DNA of 30,448 nucleotides, taken from positions 1 through 30,448 of IMG/VR virus record IMGVR_UViG_3300046006_004405, one strand, 5' to 3'. A program made the position numbers and the translations under genes. Shown here piece by piece: positions 8,264-16,777 of this stretch; positions within the stretch are counted from its first letter, which is position 1, and the number at the start of each line of letters is the position of its first letter. Source of the DNA: a virus. The notes beneath the pieces are model-generated. The model did not search any database. It was not told the origin of the DNA and was given only the letters and a program-made list of their open reading frames with translations.

Positions 8264-9301
8264 ATGGCAGAGAAAAAGAACAATCGTAAATTTAATTTAC
8301 CAGAAACAAAAGGCTCTTTTCAAATAAGAGGGGTTGTATCAGGTACAAAAAAACAAGACTTTTATGTTGAAACAGAAACAGCAACAACAAAGAAACCAAA
8401 AAGAACAGTTAATTTTGGTATTCAAACACATTCAGACTCTACAGTGTACATAAGAATGCAAGGGTTTACAAAAGATAATGTTTGTTTTTACAACAAAGAA
8501 ACAAAAACAAACAAAGCAGTTCCTTGGGAAAATAGATTAAAATTCAAAGAAAAAGATTTTAGTTTAATTGGTACAAATATTGGTTTAACAAAGAAAATTG
8601 ATGATAAAGGTACAGAAGTAAATGATAAAGTAACATTACCTGAATTTGATGATTGTAAGTATGTTTCTGAACATTTGCAAGATGGTCAATCTTTGTTTGT
8701 AAAAGGTGCTTTGGAATTTAGTAGTTTTACAAAAAATGACACAATGACTAGATATATTAATTATAAACCTAATCAAATATCTCTTTGCAAACCAGTTGAT
8801 TTTGAAAGTGAAGATTTTACTCCATTAAGTGATTTTGAACAAACAATAGTTTTCTTGGAAGCAACTTTAGATACTACAGATAAAGATGATCAAAAAGGTA
8901 TAATTAAAACTAAAATTGTAACATATCAAGCAATTGAAGATGTTGAGTTTATTGTTAGAGACAAAAAACTATTTTCAGATATGAAGAAAAATTTAAAACC
9001 ATATGATGGAATTGATGTTTCAGGACATATTGTAAATAAAGTTATTGTTGAAGAAACAACTGATGCAGATTTATGGGGAGAACCAACTTCATTTGATGAA
9101 GTTAAGAAAACGTACATAAGAGAAATGGTTATTACCAGTGCAAAACCAGGAAGTATTGCAACACATAAAGACAAATATTCTGAAGAAAAAATTAATGAAG
9201 CATTAAGAGCATTAAGAGAATTTGGTGAAACAAAATCAGAAACTGATGATAGTGCTTGGGGAGCAGATACTGCTGATAAAGATGATGCAGGTTGGGAATA
9301 G
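8264..9301 (+). CDS. Possible single-stranded DNA-binding protein (SSB analogue)
   Basis: First gene of the replication operon, 345 residues, start supported by GAGG at about 8250. I do not recognise a family with certainty. Residues about 15-190 are beta-rich with OB-fold-like alternation (SFQIRGVVSG, KRTVNFGIQTH, VYIRMQGF, SLFVKGALEF). A second beta-rich segment at about 205-295 repeats the pattern (GIDVSGHIVNKVIVEE). The C-terminus from about residue 318 is strongly acidic and ends DDAGWE, reminiscent of the acidic partner-binding tip of SSB proteins. The next gene is a Sak4-like ATPase, a family that normally works with an SSB. Together these suggest an ssDNA-binding protein made in large amounts from three strong promoters. 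Alternative: a recombination mediator or other structural ssDNA-associated protein. Confidence 0.5.
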   Translation: MAEKKNNRKFNLPETKGSFQIRGVVSGTKKQDFYVETETATTKKPKRTVNFGIQTHSDSTVYIRMQGFTKDNVCFYNKETKTNKAVPWENRLKFKEKDFSLIGTNIGLTKKIDDKGTEVNDKVTLPEFDDCKYVSEHLQDGQSLFVKGALEFSSFTKNDTMTRYINYKPNQISLCKPVDFESEDFTPLSDFEQTIVFLEATLDTTDKDDQKGIIKTKIVTYQAIEDVEFIVRDKKLFSDMKKNLKPYDGIDVSGHIVNKVIVEETTDADLWGEPTSFDEVKKTYIREMVITSAKPGSIATHKDKYSEEKINEALRALREFGETKSETDDSAWGADTADKDDAGWE

Positions 9302-9334
9302 TTTTAAATAAAGTAAGAAAGGAAATATAAAAAC

Positions 9335-10522
9335 ATGGCAAGAGCAAGAAGTGGTAGTGACATAGCTAAGAGTTTAAAGATGTTTGTATATGGTCAACAA
9401 GGTACATATAAATCAACTTTAGCATTAGATACTATGAGATTAAAGACAGTAGATGGTAATCCTTTTAAGGTATTATATTTAGACTGTGAAACAGGTTCAG
9501 TTGATTTTTACATATCAGATTTAGAACAAGAGGGAATAAATCCTCAAAATCTATATATTATTTATTCATCTTCTTATAATGAAATAGAGTATTATGCTAA
9601 TAAATTTATTAAGAATGAAACTTTTTACACATTAGATGAAGATGGTAATGAAACTGATGAAGAAGTATTAGATGCTGATGGTTTGTCAATTAAGTTTGAT
9701 GCAATAGTTATTGACGGTATTACTGTTTTGGCAGATAATATAAATGAGGCTGCATTAAATGTTTCTGAAAAAAGAGCAAAAGTTAGAGCAGATATTAAGA
9801 AAAAAACTTCTGATGAAACATTTGTAGATGTTCAAACAGCAGGATTAGAGTTTAAAGATCATACAAAAATTAAATCAAAAGGGAAAAGCTTAATTAGAAA
9901 ACTTGTTACAGGAACTGATAAATGTGTTGTTATTACTGGTAGAGACAAAGCACAAAAAGTAATGAAATCAACAAAAAGTGGTGATATGCAATTAGTTGAC
10001 ACTGGAATGAGAATTGCTGAATCTTGGGATTTTATTAACTTTGAAGTATTTACTGTAATTCATATGTATTCAGATAATGAAACAGGTGAAGTATATGGTA
10101 TAATTGAATTAAAAGATAGAACTGGTACTTATCTTCCAAATTCAAAACTAAAAGTAAATGGAACTTATGATAGACCATCTTTATTAGATTGGCAACATGT
10201 TATAACTGAAAATAAAGGCAAACAAAAATTTGATATAAAAGAAGATGTTAGTAAATCAATGTCAAATAATGAAAAAGCTTATGAACAAATAGCAAATGAT
10301 AAATCAGTAACTTTTGATGGTAGTAACAATAAAGAAGAACCAAAAGAAGATTCAGTTGAATCTTTAAAAGAACAAATTAAAACTGAAAGAACTCAAATTC
10401 CTAAACATAAGTTACCAACTGTTCAAGCAGCAATAAAGGCAGAAAAAATTCCACTGAGTGTTGCAGAGATTGAAGATATTGAGGTATTAAAAAAATATTT
10501 AGAAATAATTAAAAACACATAA
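9335..10522 (+). CDS. Sak4-like RecA-fold ATPase (AAA_24 type)
   Basis: P-loop ATPase of the phage Sak4/RecA-like group, which promotes single-strand annealing and recombination during phage replication. Walker A is GQQGTYKST at residues 20-28, a LDCETG segment follows at 49-54, and Walker B is AIVID at 123-127. The core ends near residue 290. The remaining C-terminal part is Glu/Lys-rich and probably a flexible tail with a short helical end (residues 345-395). At 395 residues it is longer than minimal Sak4 proteins because of that tail. It lies 33 bases after the putative ssDNA-binding gene, with a good SD (AGAAAGGAA), and ahead of helicase and primase genes, which fits a recombination-dependent replication role. 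The substrate is inferred from family and context. Confidence 0.75.
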   Translation: MARARSGSDIAKSLKMFVYGQQGTYKSTLALDTMRLKTVDGNPFKVLYLDCETGSVDFYISDLEQEGINPQNLYIIYSSSYNEIEYYANKFIKNETFYTLDEDGNETDEEVLDADGLSIKFDAIVIDGITVLADNINEAALNVSEKRAKVRADIKKKTSDETFVDVQTAGLEFKDHTKIKSKGKSLIRKLVTGTDKCVVITGRDKAQKVMKSTKSGDMQLVDTGMRIAESWDFINFEVFTVIHMYSDNETGEVYGIIELKDRTGTYLPNSKLKVNGTYDRPSLLDWQHVITENKGKQKFDIKEDVSKSMSNNEKAYEQIANDKSVTFDGSNNKEEPKEDSVESLKEQIKTERTQIPKHKLPTVQAAIKAEKIPLSVAEIEDIEVLKKYLEIIKNT

Positions 10523-10558
10523 TCTAAAATAAAATTAAAATAACAAAGGGAGAATAAT

Positions 10559-11272
10559 ATGAAGAAAGTTAAAAAAGTTCAAAATGTATGTAGCTATTGT
10601 AATGAAGAATTTCAACTAACTGATGTTATTCTTCCTTATTCTAATAAAAAATTTCATAAGGAATGTTTGATAAAATATTTTGTATTTAATGGCAGACCAA
10701 AATTATCTTATGAACTTTCTGTTGAAAAAGTTAGATTAATAGAGAGTGAAGAAAGTTTTAAATTACAAGAATCTTTTAAAAAACAAAGTAAAAAACTACA
10801 AAATTCAAAATTAATTTTTGAAACAAAACAAAAGAAACAACAATTATTAGATTGGATTTATGCAAATTATGAAATGTATATTACTTGGGGAATTGAAAAA
10901 AGATTAGAAGAAATATCAAATGGTACTTTTAAAGGATTGTATGAAGCAATTCCTTATGATGTATTATTAGATATGTTTGTTGAAAAAAAAATTGAATTAG
11001 ATGATATTTATAATAAAAACAAAAATAGAGGTAAGTATTTTAATAATAATGAGGGTAGATTTTTTTATGATTTAAAAATATTAATAAGTGGTTATTTTAG
11101 TTATAAAAAACAACAAATTCAAATTTCAAAAGCATCAAGAGTTTCAGAAACACAAGAAGAAGAATATGAATTAGATTCAATTATAGATCCTGACACTGGG
11201 AATATTTCTGAGAGATATGAAGAATTATTTAAGCCAAAATTTTGGGATATGAGTGATTTATTAGAAGACTAA
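10559..11272 (+). CDS. Zinc-finger protein of unknown function
   Basis: A 237-residue protein I do not recognise. The N-terminus carries a probable zinc-binding knuckle pair: C11-x2-C14 and H33-x2-C36, a LIM- or HIT-type spacing, within CSYCNEEF and FHKECL. The rest is charged and mostly helical: a Lys/Gln-rich stretch at about 80-100 that may form a coiled coil, then IYANYEMYITWGIEKRLEEI, and an acidic C-terminus. SD AAAGGGAG is well placed. Its position between the Sak4-like ATPase and the DnaB-like helicase, in one tightly packed operon, suggests a replication accessory such as a helicase loader or mediator, but no motif shows that directly. Confidence 0.6.
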   Translation: MKKVKKVQNVCSYCNEEFQLTDVILPYSNKKFHKECLIKYFVFNGRPKLSYELSVEKVRLIESEESFKLQESFKKQSKKLQNSKLIFETKQKKQQLLDWIYANYEMYITWGIEKRLEEISNGTFKGLYEAIPYDVLLDMFVEKKIELDDIYNKNKNRGKYFNNNEGRFFYDLKILISGYFSYKKQQIQISKASRVSETQEEEYELDSIIDPDTGNISERYEELFKPKFWDMSDLLED

Positions 11273-11297
11273 TAAGAATAGGAGTAAAAAAAATAGA

Positions 11298-12827
11298 ATG
11301 GAGTTAATAAATGATTACCAATCAGAAATGTGCTTTATTGGAGCATTATATAAAGAACCAGATTTATTTATTGAATATAGTCATTTAATTAAGTCAAAAT
11401 ATGACTTTTCAAAAGATGAAACAGTTTTCTTTTATGATAACTTTTGCTTAATGTATAAAACATTTTCACAAGAATTTACAAAAGTTAGTATTACAGTATT
11501 TATGAAACAAGATAATGCAAGATTTATTCAATTTGAAAAATTTGGTGGATATAATGCAATTAAAGTTATGGTTAATTTATCAAATATAAATGATGTTAAG
11601 AATTATTATAATTTAATTAAAAAGTATGCAATATTAAGAGATTTTCAAAAAATAACAATTGAATCAATTGTTTCAACTAAAAAATTTTATGAAATGGATG
11701 CACAAAATTTAGGAAGATTTATTAGAGCAAAAGTAGATCATATGCAAACAGTAATATTGACAAATAATGATTCTCATATTTTAAATAAGGGAATGGAAGA
11801 AACAGTTATAGAATTTTTAAAAAAACCAGATAGAGGAATAGATATTCCATTTAAAGAAATGAACAAACAATTTAATGGACATAGATTAGGAACAATGTTA
11901 TGTGTAGGTATGTTAAGTAATGCAGGGAAAACTAGATTTATGTTTGATTTAATAGCAGATATTGCATTTATAAAAAAACAAAAAGTTTTTGTTTTACTAA
12001 ATGAAATGACAGAATTAGATGTGAAAAAATGTTTATTAACAACAGTAGTTAATAATAAATCATTTCAGGAAAAACATGGAGTTGTTCTTAAAAAAAATGA
12101 AAAAGATATAAGTTTAGGAAAGTATTTTGATGAAACAAAAAAAGAGATACCTTATACAAAAGACTTAGAAAAATATATTGAAATATTAATGGAAAAATCA
12201 CCTGATTTTCAAAAAGTTATTCAAATTTCTAGATGGATAGATCAAGAAACAGAAAATTTGATTTTTATAAAAGATGTATCAGATGGATATGATGATAAAA
12301 CATTAGAATTTGAAATAAGAAAAGCAAATGCAACACAAGGAATACAATATTTCTTTTATGATACTTTAAAAAATGACTTAGATACAATAGGAGAATGGGG
12401 AGCATTAAAAACCACTACTACAAAACTTCAACAATTAGCAAAAAATCTAAATATTTTTGTATATGGTTCTATCCAATTAACAGATGATTCTCTTACAATT
12501 CCTGCATTTTTATTATCATCAATGAATATAGCAAATTGTAAAAGCATAAAACATGTTTTAGATGGATTATTGTTGGCAAAAGAAATAGAATTAGATGATT
12601 ATCATAAATATACTTATACAAATGGAGAAAAAGGATGGGGAACTCAAGGTGATGATGAATTAGTAAAGCACAATTTAGACCCTAAAAAAAGATATTATAT
12701 TTTTGTTACAGATAAAAATAGAGTTGGAGAAAAGAAGAAACTTTTATTTTCTTTAGATTTAAATACAAATGTTTGGATAGAAGAGGGTATAGCTGATTAC
12801 ATACATAATAAAAAAGCACCTCGGTAA
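11298..12827 (+). CDS. dnaB: DnaB-like replicative DNA helicase
   Basis: Hexameric 5'-3' replicative helicase of the DnaB/RecA-fold class, unwinding the phage replication fork. The 509 residues comprise an N-terminal helical domain (about 1-150) that matches the DnaB N domain in position and character (MCFIGALYKEPDLF near the start). The ATPase domain follows: Walker A GMLSNAGKT at 204-212, a conserved Glu in LLNEMTE at 233-239, a Walker B-like YFFYD at 351-355, and the glutamine sensor motif YGSIQL at 389-394. The region after 460 (KKRYYIFVTDKNRVGEKKKL) corresponds to the C-terminal RecA strand region with the Arg-containing loop. The P-loop is less canonical than in bacterial DnaB (Asn-Ala-Gly-Lys-Thr). 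The primase gene follows after 38 bases. Confidence 0.88.
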   Translation: MELINDYQSEMCFIGALYKEPDLFIEYSHLIKSKYDFSKDETVFFYDNFCLMYKTFSQEFTKVSITVFMKQDNARFIQFEKFGGYNAIKVMVNLSNINDVKNYYNLIKKYAILRDFQKITIESIVSTKKFYEMDAQNLGRFIRAKVDHMQTVILTNNDSHILNKGMEETVIEFLKKPDRGIDIPFKEMNKQFNGHRLGTMLCVGMLSNAGKTRFMFDLIADIAFIKKQKVFVLLNEMTELDVKKCLLTTVVNNKSFQEKHGVVLKKNEKDISLGKYFDETKKEIPYTKDLEKYIEILMEKSPDFQKVIQISRWIDQETENLIFIKDVSDGYDDKTLEFEIRKANATQGIQYFFYDTLKNDLDTIGEWGALKTTTTKLQQLAKNLNIFVYGSIQLTDDSLTIPAFLLSSMNIANCKSIKHVLDGLLLAKEIELDDYHKYTYTNGEKGWGTQGDDELVKHNLDPKKRYYIFVTDKNRVGEKKKLLFSLDLNTNVWIEEGIADYIHNKKAPR

Positions 12828-12865
12828 AAATACATATCTAAAATTTTCATGAAAGGAATTTTAAT

Positions 12866-13972
12866 GTGGAAATAAAAGAGTTAAAAAGATATATTTATGA
12901 AAATAATAAAGTAGATTACATATTAGAAATAATACAAATGCACCATATAAAATATCACAATAACTCAGTAAAACCATATTATTCTTGTGGTATGCCTGAT
13001 GGTGATAATACATCATCTACAGTTATTTATAATAATGAAAAATTAAAAACAGTTGCAAATACTAGAGATATAAAAGATGCTTTTGGTAGAAGTGATATTA
13101 TCTCATTAGTTGTTTTTGTTAAAAAACTTTATATTACAGATGCAATTAAATTTATTTGTGATATTTTGGGATTAGATTATTATAAATCTTTTAGAATTGA
13201 AGAAACTGAATTTTTAAAAACAATAAGATTTTATGAAAATTTAATGAATGAAAATGATGAAGATAAAGATGAAATTCTTAATTTAGAACCAATTCCACCT
13301 GAAGTTTTGTCATACTATTATCCAGTTTGCAATTGTTTCTTCAAAGAAGATGGTATTTCATTTGAAACACAAAAAGAATTTGAAATTGGATTTGATTTAA
13401 GTAGTAATAGAATTACTATCCCAATAAGGGATGATATTGAAAATGGTAAAAATTTAGTTGGAGTAAAAGGTAGATTGTTTAAAAAAGAAATAAATGAAGA
13501 TGAACAAAAATATTTATACTTAGAAAAATGTGCAAAGTCAAAAATATTATTTGGATTAAATAAAACAAAAGAGCATATATTAGAAAAAAAATCAGTAATA
13601 GTAGTAGAATCTGAAAAAGCAGTAATGCAATTATGGACAAATGGAATTTATAATGCTGTAGCAATAGGGGGACATCAAATTTCAAATGTTCAAAAAATTA
13701 AATTAGGGTGTCTTGGTGTTGCTATTATTATTGCTTTTGACAAAGATGTAGAAGAAGAAATATTATTCAATGAATTACATAAATTTGATGATGCTTTTGT
13801 AGATATATTTTATTTATATGATTATGATAATATATTAAATGAAAAACAAAGTCCTACTGATGATTTTGAAAAATTTAATAGATTATATGATCAAAAATAC
13901 ATTTATATAAAAGAGCCTATTAAAATTTGTAATGTTGAAGAAGAAGAATCTTCAGAATGGGATGTGATTTAA
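12866..13972 (+). CDS. TOPRIM (DnaG-like) primase
   Basis: Synthesises RNA primers with the adjacent DnaB-like helicase. Residues 1-110 replace the usual zinc-binding domain: YYSCGMPDGDN at 38-48 is the familiar phage-primase signature, but only one Cys (C41) with nearby His residues (26, 27, 31) is present, so a normal CHC2 zinc site is not evident. The TOPRIM core is clear: catalytic Glu in VVESEK at 246-251, GGHQIS at 268-273 and the acidic FDKD at 291-294. The gene starts with GTG at 12866, which follows AAAGGA at a proper distance. The ATG two bases earlier reads out of frame and stops after three codons. Length 368 fits phage primases that lack a helicase domain. Confidence 0.82.
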   Translation: MEIKELKRYIYENNKVDYILEIIQMHHIKYHNNSVKPYYSCGMPDGDNTSSTVIYNNEKLKTVANTRDIKDAFGRSDIISLVVFVKKLYITDAIKFICDILGLDYYKSFRIEETEFLKTIRFYENLMNENDEDKDEILNLEPIPPEVLSYYYPVCNCFFKEDGISFETQKEFEIGFDLSSNRITIPIRDDIENGKNLVGVKGRLFKKEINEDEQKYLYLEKCAKSKILFGLNKTKEHILEKKSVIVVESEKAVMQLWTNGIYNAVAIGGHQISNVQKIKLGCLGVAIIIAFDKDVEEEILFNELHKFDDAFVDIFYLYDYDNILNEKQSPTDDFEKFNRLYDQKYIYIKEPIKICNVEEEESSEWDVI

Positions 13973-14000
13973 AATTAAATATAGATTAATAAAAGATAGT

Positions 14001-15704
14001 TTGAATGATATAAATAGTCCTGTTGATACTGTATTATTAAACAGAGGGTTTCAATATGATAAAATAGATGATTATTTAAATTTAACAAAAAAACATTTAT
14101 TATCTTATGAGTTATTAGATAATATAAAAGTAGCAGTAGAGTGTTTGTTAAAACACATAGAAAAAGATAATAATATTCATATAATTGTTGATAGTGATGC
14201 AGATGGAGTAACTTCTGCTGCAATTTTATATCAATACTTAAAAAGATTAAGTCCTAATATAAAATTAACATATTCATTACATGATGGAAAAGAACATGGA
14301 TTGTCTAAAGATGTATTAGTTCCAACTAATGCTAATTTAATAATTGTACCTGATGCTGGCACAAATGACGTAAAACAGTGTGAATTCTTTAGTAAACAGA
14401 ATATTGATGTAATCATATTAGATCATCATGAAAGTGAGAAAGAGAACCCTTTTGCAATCATTGTTAATAATCAAATGTCTAAAAACTATTCTAATAAAAA
14501 TTTAAGTGGAGTAGGTATTGTTTATAAGTTCTTACAAGCATTAGATGAAGAAACTTGGAACAATTTTGCAGATGAATATTTAGACTTAGTTGCAATGGGA
14601 AATATAGCAGATACAATGGATTTAAGAAGTTTTGAAACAAGAGCAATTGTTGATTTAGGATTAAAACAAATTAACAATAAATTTTTTCAAAATCTTATAA
14701 AAGAACAAGCATATTCCATTGGAGAAAATTTTAATATTATATCAGTTGCTTTTTATATTTGTCCATTAATAAATGCAATGATTAGATTTGGAACACAAGA
14801 ACAAAAACAACATATGTTTAGAGCATTAATTCAAGACGAAACAGAAGAATTTTCATATACTTCTCCTAAAACTAAAATTACTAAAATTGAAAGTATTTAC
14901 TCAAAAGCAACAAGAGATTGTGTTAATGTTAGAGCAAAACAAAATAAAGCCAAAGAAAAATCAACAGAAATAATTACAGAGTTAATTGAAAGTGAAAATT
15001 TAACAGTTAATAAAGTTTTAATAATTGATGCAACAAAAGTTTTGGATAAAAGATTGAGTGGACTAGTGGCAATGAATCTATCAGAAAAATATAAAAGACC
15101 TTGTTTATTATATAGGTTTAATGAGAAAAAAAAGACTTGTAGTGGAAGTGCTAGAAATTATGATAATTTTGAAATAAAAGATTTGAAAAAACTTTTAAGT
15201 TCTTTAGATTTATTTATTTTTGTAGCAGGCCATCCAAATGCATTTGGTCATTCTTTTAAAAAGGAAGATGAGGAAAAAATAATATTAGAATTAAATGAAA
15301 GACTTAAGGATATTGAAATTAGTGATTATTTTGAAGTTGATTTTGTTAAAGATATTAATGATTTAAGTGAATTTGTTTTTTTTGATTTAGATAAGGTAAA
15401 AGATTTATGGTGTAATGGAATAAATGAACCATTATTTGCAATTGAAAATGTAGAATTATATATTAGTGATATAAAATTATTAGGCACAAAAAACAATAAT
15501 ATAAAGTTTAAGTCAAATGATATAGATTTTATAAAATTCAGAGCAAATGAAGATGATGATATTATGCAAATAGTTGATGGTTGGGGCAGTAAGCCAAATA
15601 AAATAACATTAAATGTTATAGGAAGATTATCAATAAATACATATGGTAGAAATCAAAGTCCTCAAGTGATGATAGAAAGTTATGAAATCACAAGTAAGAA
15701 TTAA
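14001..15704 (+). CDS. recJ: RecJ-like DHH-family single-strand exonuclease
   Basis: A 5'-3' ssDNA exonuclease of the DHH phosphoesterase superfamily, used in recombination and fork repair. Motif I is DSDADG at 64-69, motif II DAG at 118-120, motif III LDHH at 140-143 and motif IV GNIADTMD at 200-207. A DHHA1-like part follows (about 330-425, with GSARNYDNFEIKDL and AGHPNAFGHSF). The C-terminal 130 residues look like an OB-fold. Length is 567 from the TTG at 14001, which has no convincing SD. Nine more in-frame residues up to an ATT at 13974 would read MKYRLIKDS, a more family-like N-terminus, and a GGGATGTG SD-like site precedes that ATT by seven bases. The true start may therefore be 13974. 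A terminator follows. Confidence 0.88.
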   Translation: MNDINSPVDTVLLNRGFQYDKIDDYLNLTKKHLLSYELLDNIKVAVECLLKHIEKDNNIHIIVDSDADGVTSAAILYQYLKRLSPNIKLTYSLHDGKEHGLSKDVLVPTNANLIIVPDAGTNDVKQCEFFSKQNIDVIILDHHESEKENPFAIIVNNQMSKNYSNKNLSGVGIVYKFLQALDEETWNNFADEYLDLVAMGNIADTMDLRSFETRAIVDLGLKQINNKFFQNLIKEQAYSIGENFNIISVAFYICPLINAMIRFGTQEQKQHMFRALIQDETEEFSYTSPKTKITKIESIYSKATRDCVNVRAKQNKAKEKSTEIITELIESENLTVNKVLIIDATKVLDKRLSGLVAMNLSEKYKRPCLLYRFNEKKKTCSGSARNYDNFEIKDLKKLLSSLDLFIFVAGHPNAFGHSFKKEDEEKIILELNERLKDIEISDYFEVDFVKDINDLSEFVFFDLDKVKDLWCNGINEPLFAIENVELYISDIKLLGTKNNNIKFKSNDIDFIKFRANEDDDIMQIVDGWGSKPNKITLNVIGRLSINTYGRNQSPQVMIESYEITSKN

Positions 15705-15709
15705 CATAA

Positions 15710-15748
15710 GTGACTTTTTGTATATATTTGCAAAAAGTCACATTTTAT
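15710..15748 (+). terminator. Intrinsic terminator after RecJ-like gene
   Basis: GTGACTTTTTG (15710-15720) pairs perfectly with CAAAAAGTCAC (15731-15741) across ten bases, followed by an ATTTTATATTTTT tail. It ends the first replication operon just before a new promoter. Confidence 0.75.
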
Positions 15749-15775
15749 ATTTTTGAATTATTTTTACAAAAACTA

Positions 15776-15804
15776 TTGACAAATTAATGAAAGTGTGTTA
15801 TAAT
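15776..15804 (+). promoter_or_regulatory. Sigma-A promoter for LAGLIDADG gene and DNA polymerase operon
   Basis: TTGACA at 15776-15781, 17-base spacer, TATAAT at 15799-15804, TGTGT before the -10, and ACTATTGACAAA as in the other promoters. It lies right after a terminator, so it begins a new unit. Confidence 0.92.
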
Positions 15805-15823
15805 AGTAAAAAAACAAAAGGAG

Positions 15824-15836
15824 ATTAATGATGAGT
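15824..15836 (+). repeat. Start-context repeat at left border of LAGLIDADG gene
   Basis: ATTAATGATGAGT matches ATTAATAATGAGT at 16765-16777, the polymerase start, at 12 of 13 bases. A duplication of the start region during insertion of the endonuclease gene would explain it. Confidence 0.45.
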
Positions 15837-16769
15837 GTAATAAGAACTGTTTGGACAGATGATATGAATAAATTATTAATAGATTTGGTAAATCAACAAA
15901 AATCTTATCATGAAATGATGGATATAATGCAATTATCTCAACAAGTTATAACACTACAAATGAAAAAATTAGGATTAAAATATCAACATATTAGCAAATA
16001 TAATAATAATTTAAAAAAAATATATCAAGATTATGATTGGTGTTATGAACAGTTTATTACAAATGGGTTAAACCATTTAGAAATTGCTAAAAAAGCAAAT
16101 TGTTCTAAAAGAGTAATTCAAAAATGGGTAAGTGCAATTTTTAAAATAAATACTGATAAAAGAATGGAAGAATTAAAATTAAATGAAGTTCAAAAAGATT
16201 TGATTATTGGATCTCTTTTAGGAGATGGACATATAGATAAAAGAGAAACACAACCTTTATTTATTGTTTGTCATGCAGAAAATCAAAAAGATTATTTATT
16301 TTGGAAATATGAAATTTGTAAGAATTTATGTAATAAATCTCCAAGTTACACTGAGGGAAAAGATAATGTTTTTGTTGTTAGTCAGTATTGTAATACTCAG
16401 GGGTTTTATAGAATTTGTACAAGAATTATAAATGATTTATTATATTATAGAAGTTTGTCAAAAAAAGATATTATTGAACTTTTAAATATTTTTTCTTTAT
16501 GTATTTTTTTATTAGATGACGGGCATAGATCAAGTTCAAATTGGGAAATTTGTATGGGAAAATTAACAGAAGAAGATAATATATTTTTTATAAATATTAT
16601 GCAAAAAAGATTTAAATTAATATGTTGGATAGAAAAACAAGATAAAAGATATATAAAATTTGATGCAGAAAGTTCAAGAAAAATTGATAAAATGATATTA
16701 GATAATATTCCTAATGAACTAGATATTATTCAATATAAGATTGTAAATAAATATAGAAAGGGATATTAA
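15828..16769 (+). CDS. Free-standing LAGLIDADG homing endonuclease with HTH region
   Basis: A mobile DNA endonuclease inserted between the RecJ-like and polymerase genes. The two LAGLIDADG helices are IIGSLLGDGHID at 126-137 and FSLCIFLLDDGH at 222-233, each keeping the acidic metal-binding residue (GDGH and DDGH), so a single-chain, two-motif enzyme is likely active. The N-terminal 110 residues hold two helix-turn-helix-like segments (about 10-55 and 70-105, the latter LEIAKKANCSKRVIQKWV), a usual DNA-recognition add-on. Length is 313 residues from 15828. The SD AAAGGAG ends four bases before this ATG and seven before the next in-frame ATG at 15831, so 15831 may be the real start. It is read from its own promoter and ends two bases before the polymerase ATG. 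It is not in an intron or intein: both neighbouring genes are whole. Confidence 0.88.
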   Translation: MMSVIRTVWTDDMNKLLIDLVNQQKSYHEMMDIMQLSQQVITLQMKKLGLKYQHISKYNNNLKKIYQDYDWCYEQFITNGLNHLEIAKKANCSKRVIQKWVSAIFKINTDKRMEELKLNEVQKDLIIGSLLGDGHIDKRETQPLFIVCHAENQKDYLFWKYEICKNLCNKSPSYTEGKDNVFVVSQYCNTQGFYRICTRIINDLLYYRSLSKKDIIELLNIFSLCIFLLDDGHRSSSNWEICMGKLTEEDNIFFINIMQKRFKLICWIEKQDKRYIKFDAESSRKIDKMILDNIPNELDIIQYKIVNKYRKGY

Positions 16770-16777
16770 TAATGAGT
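16765..16777 (+). repeat. Start-context repeat at right border of LAGLIDADG gene
   Basis: Partner of 15824-15836; it covers the LAGLIDADG stop and the first codons of the polymerase gene. Confidence 0.45.

Noticed and set aside
12864-12875. ATG at 12864 as primase start
   Set aside because: It reads three codons and stops. The GTG at 12866 opens the long frame with the same SD.
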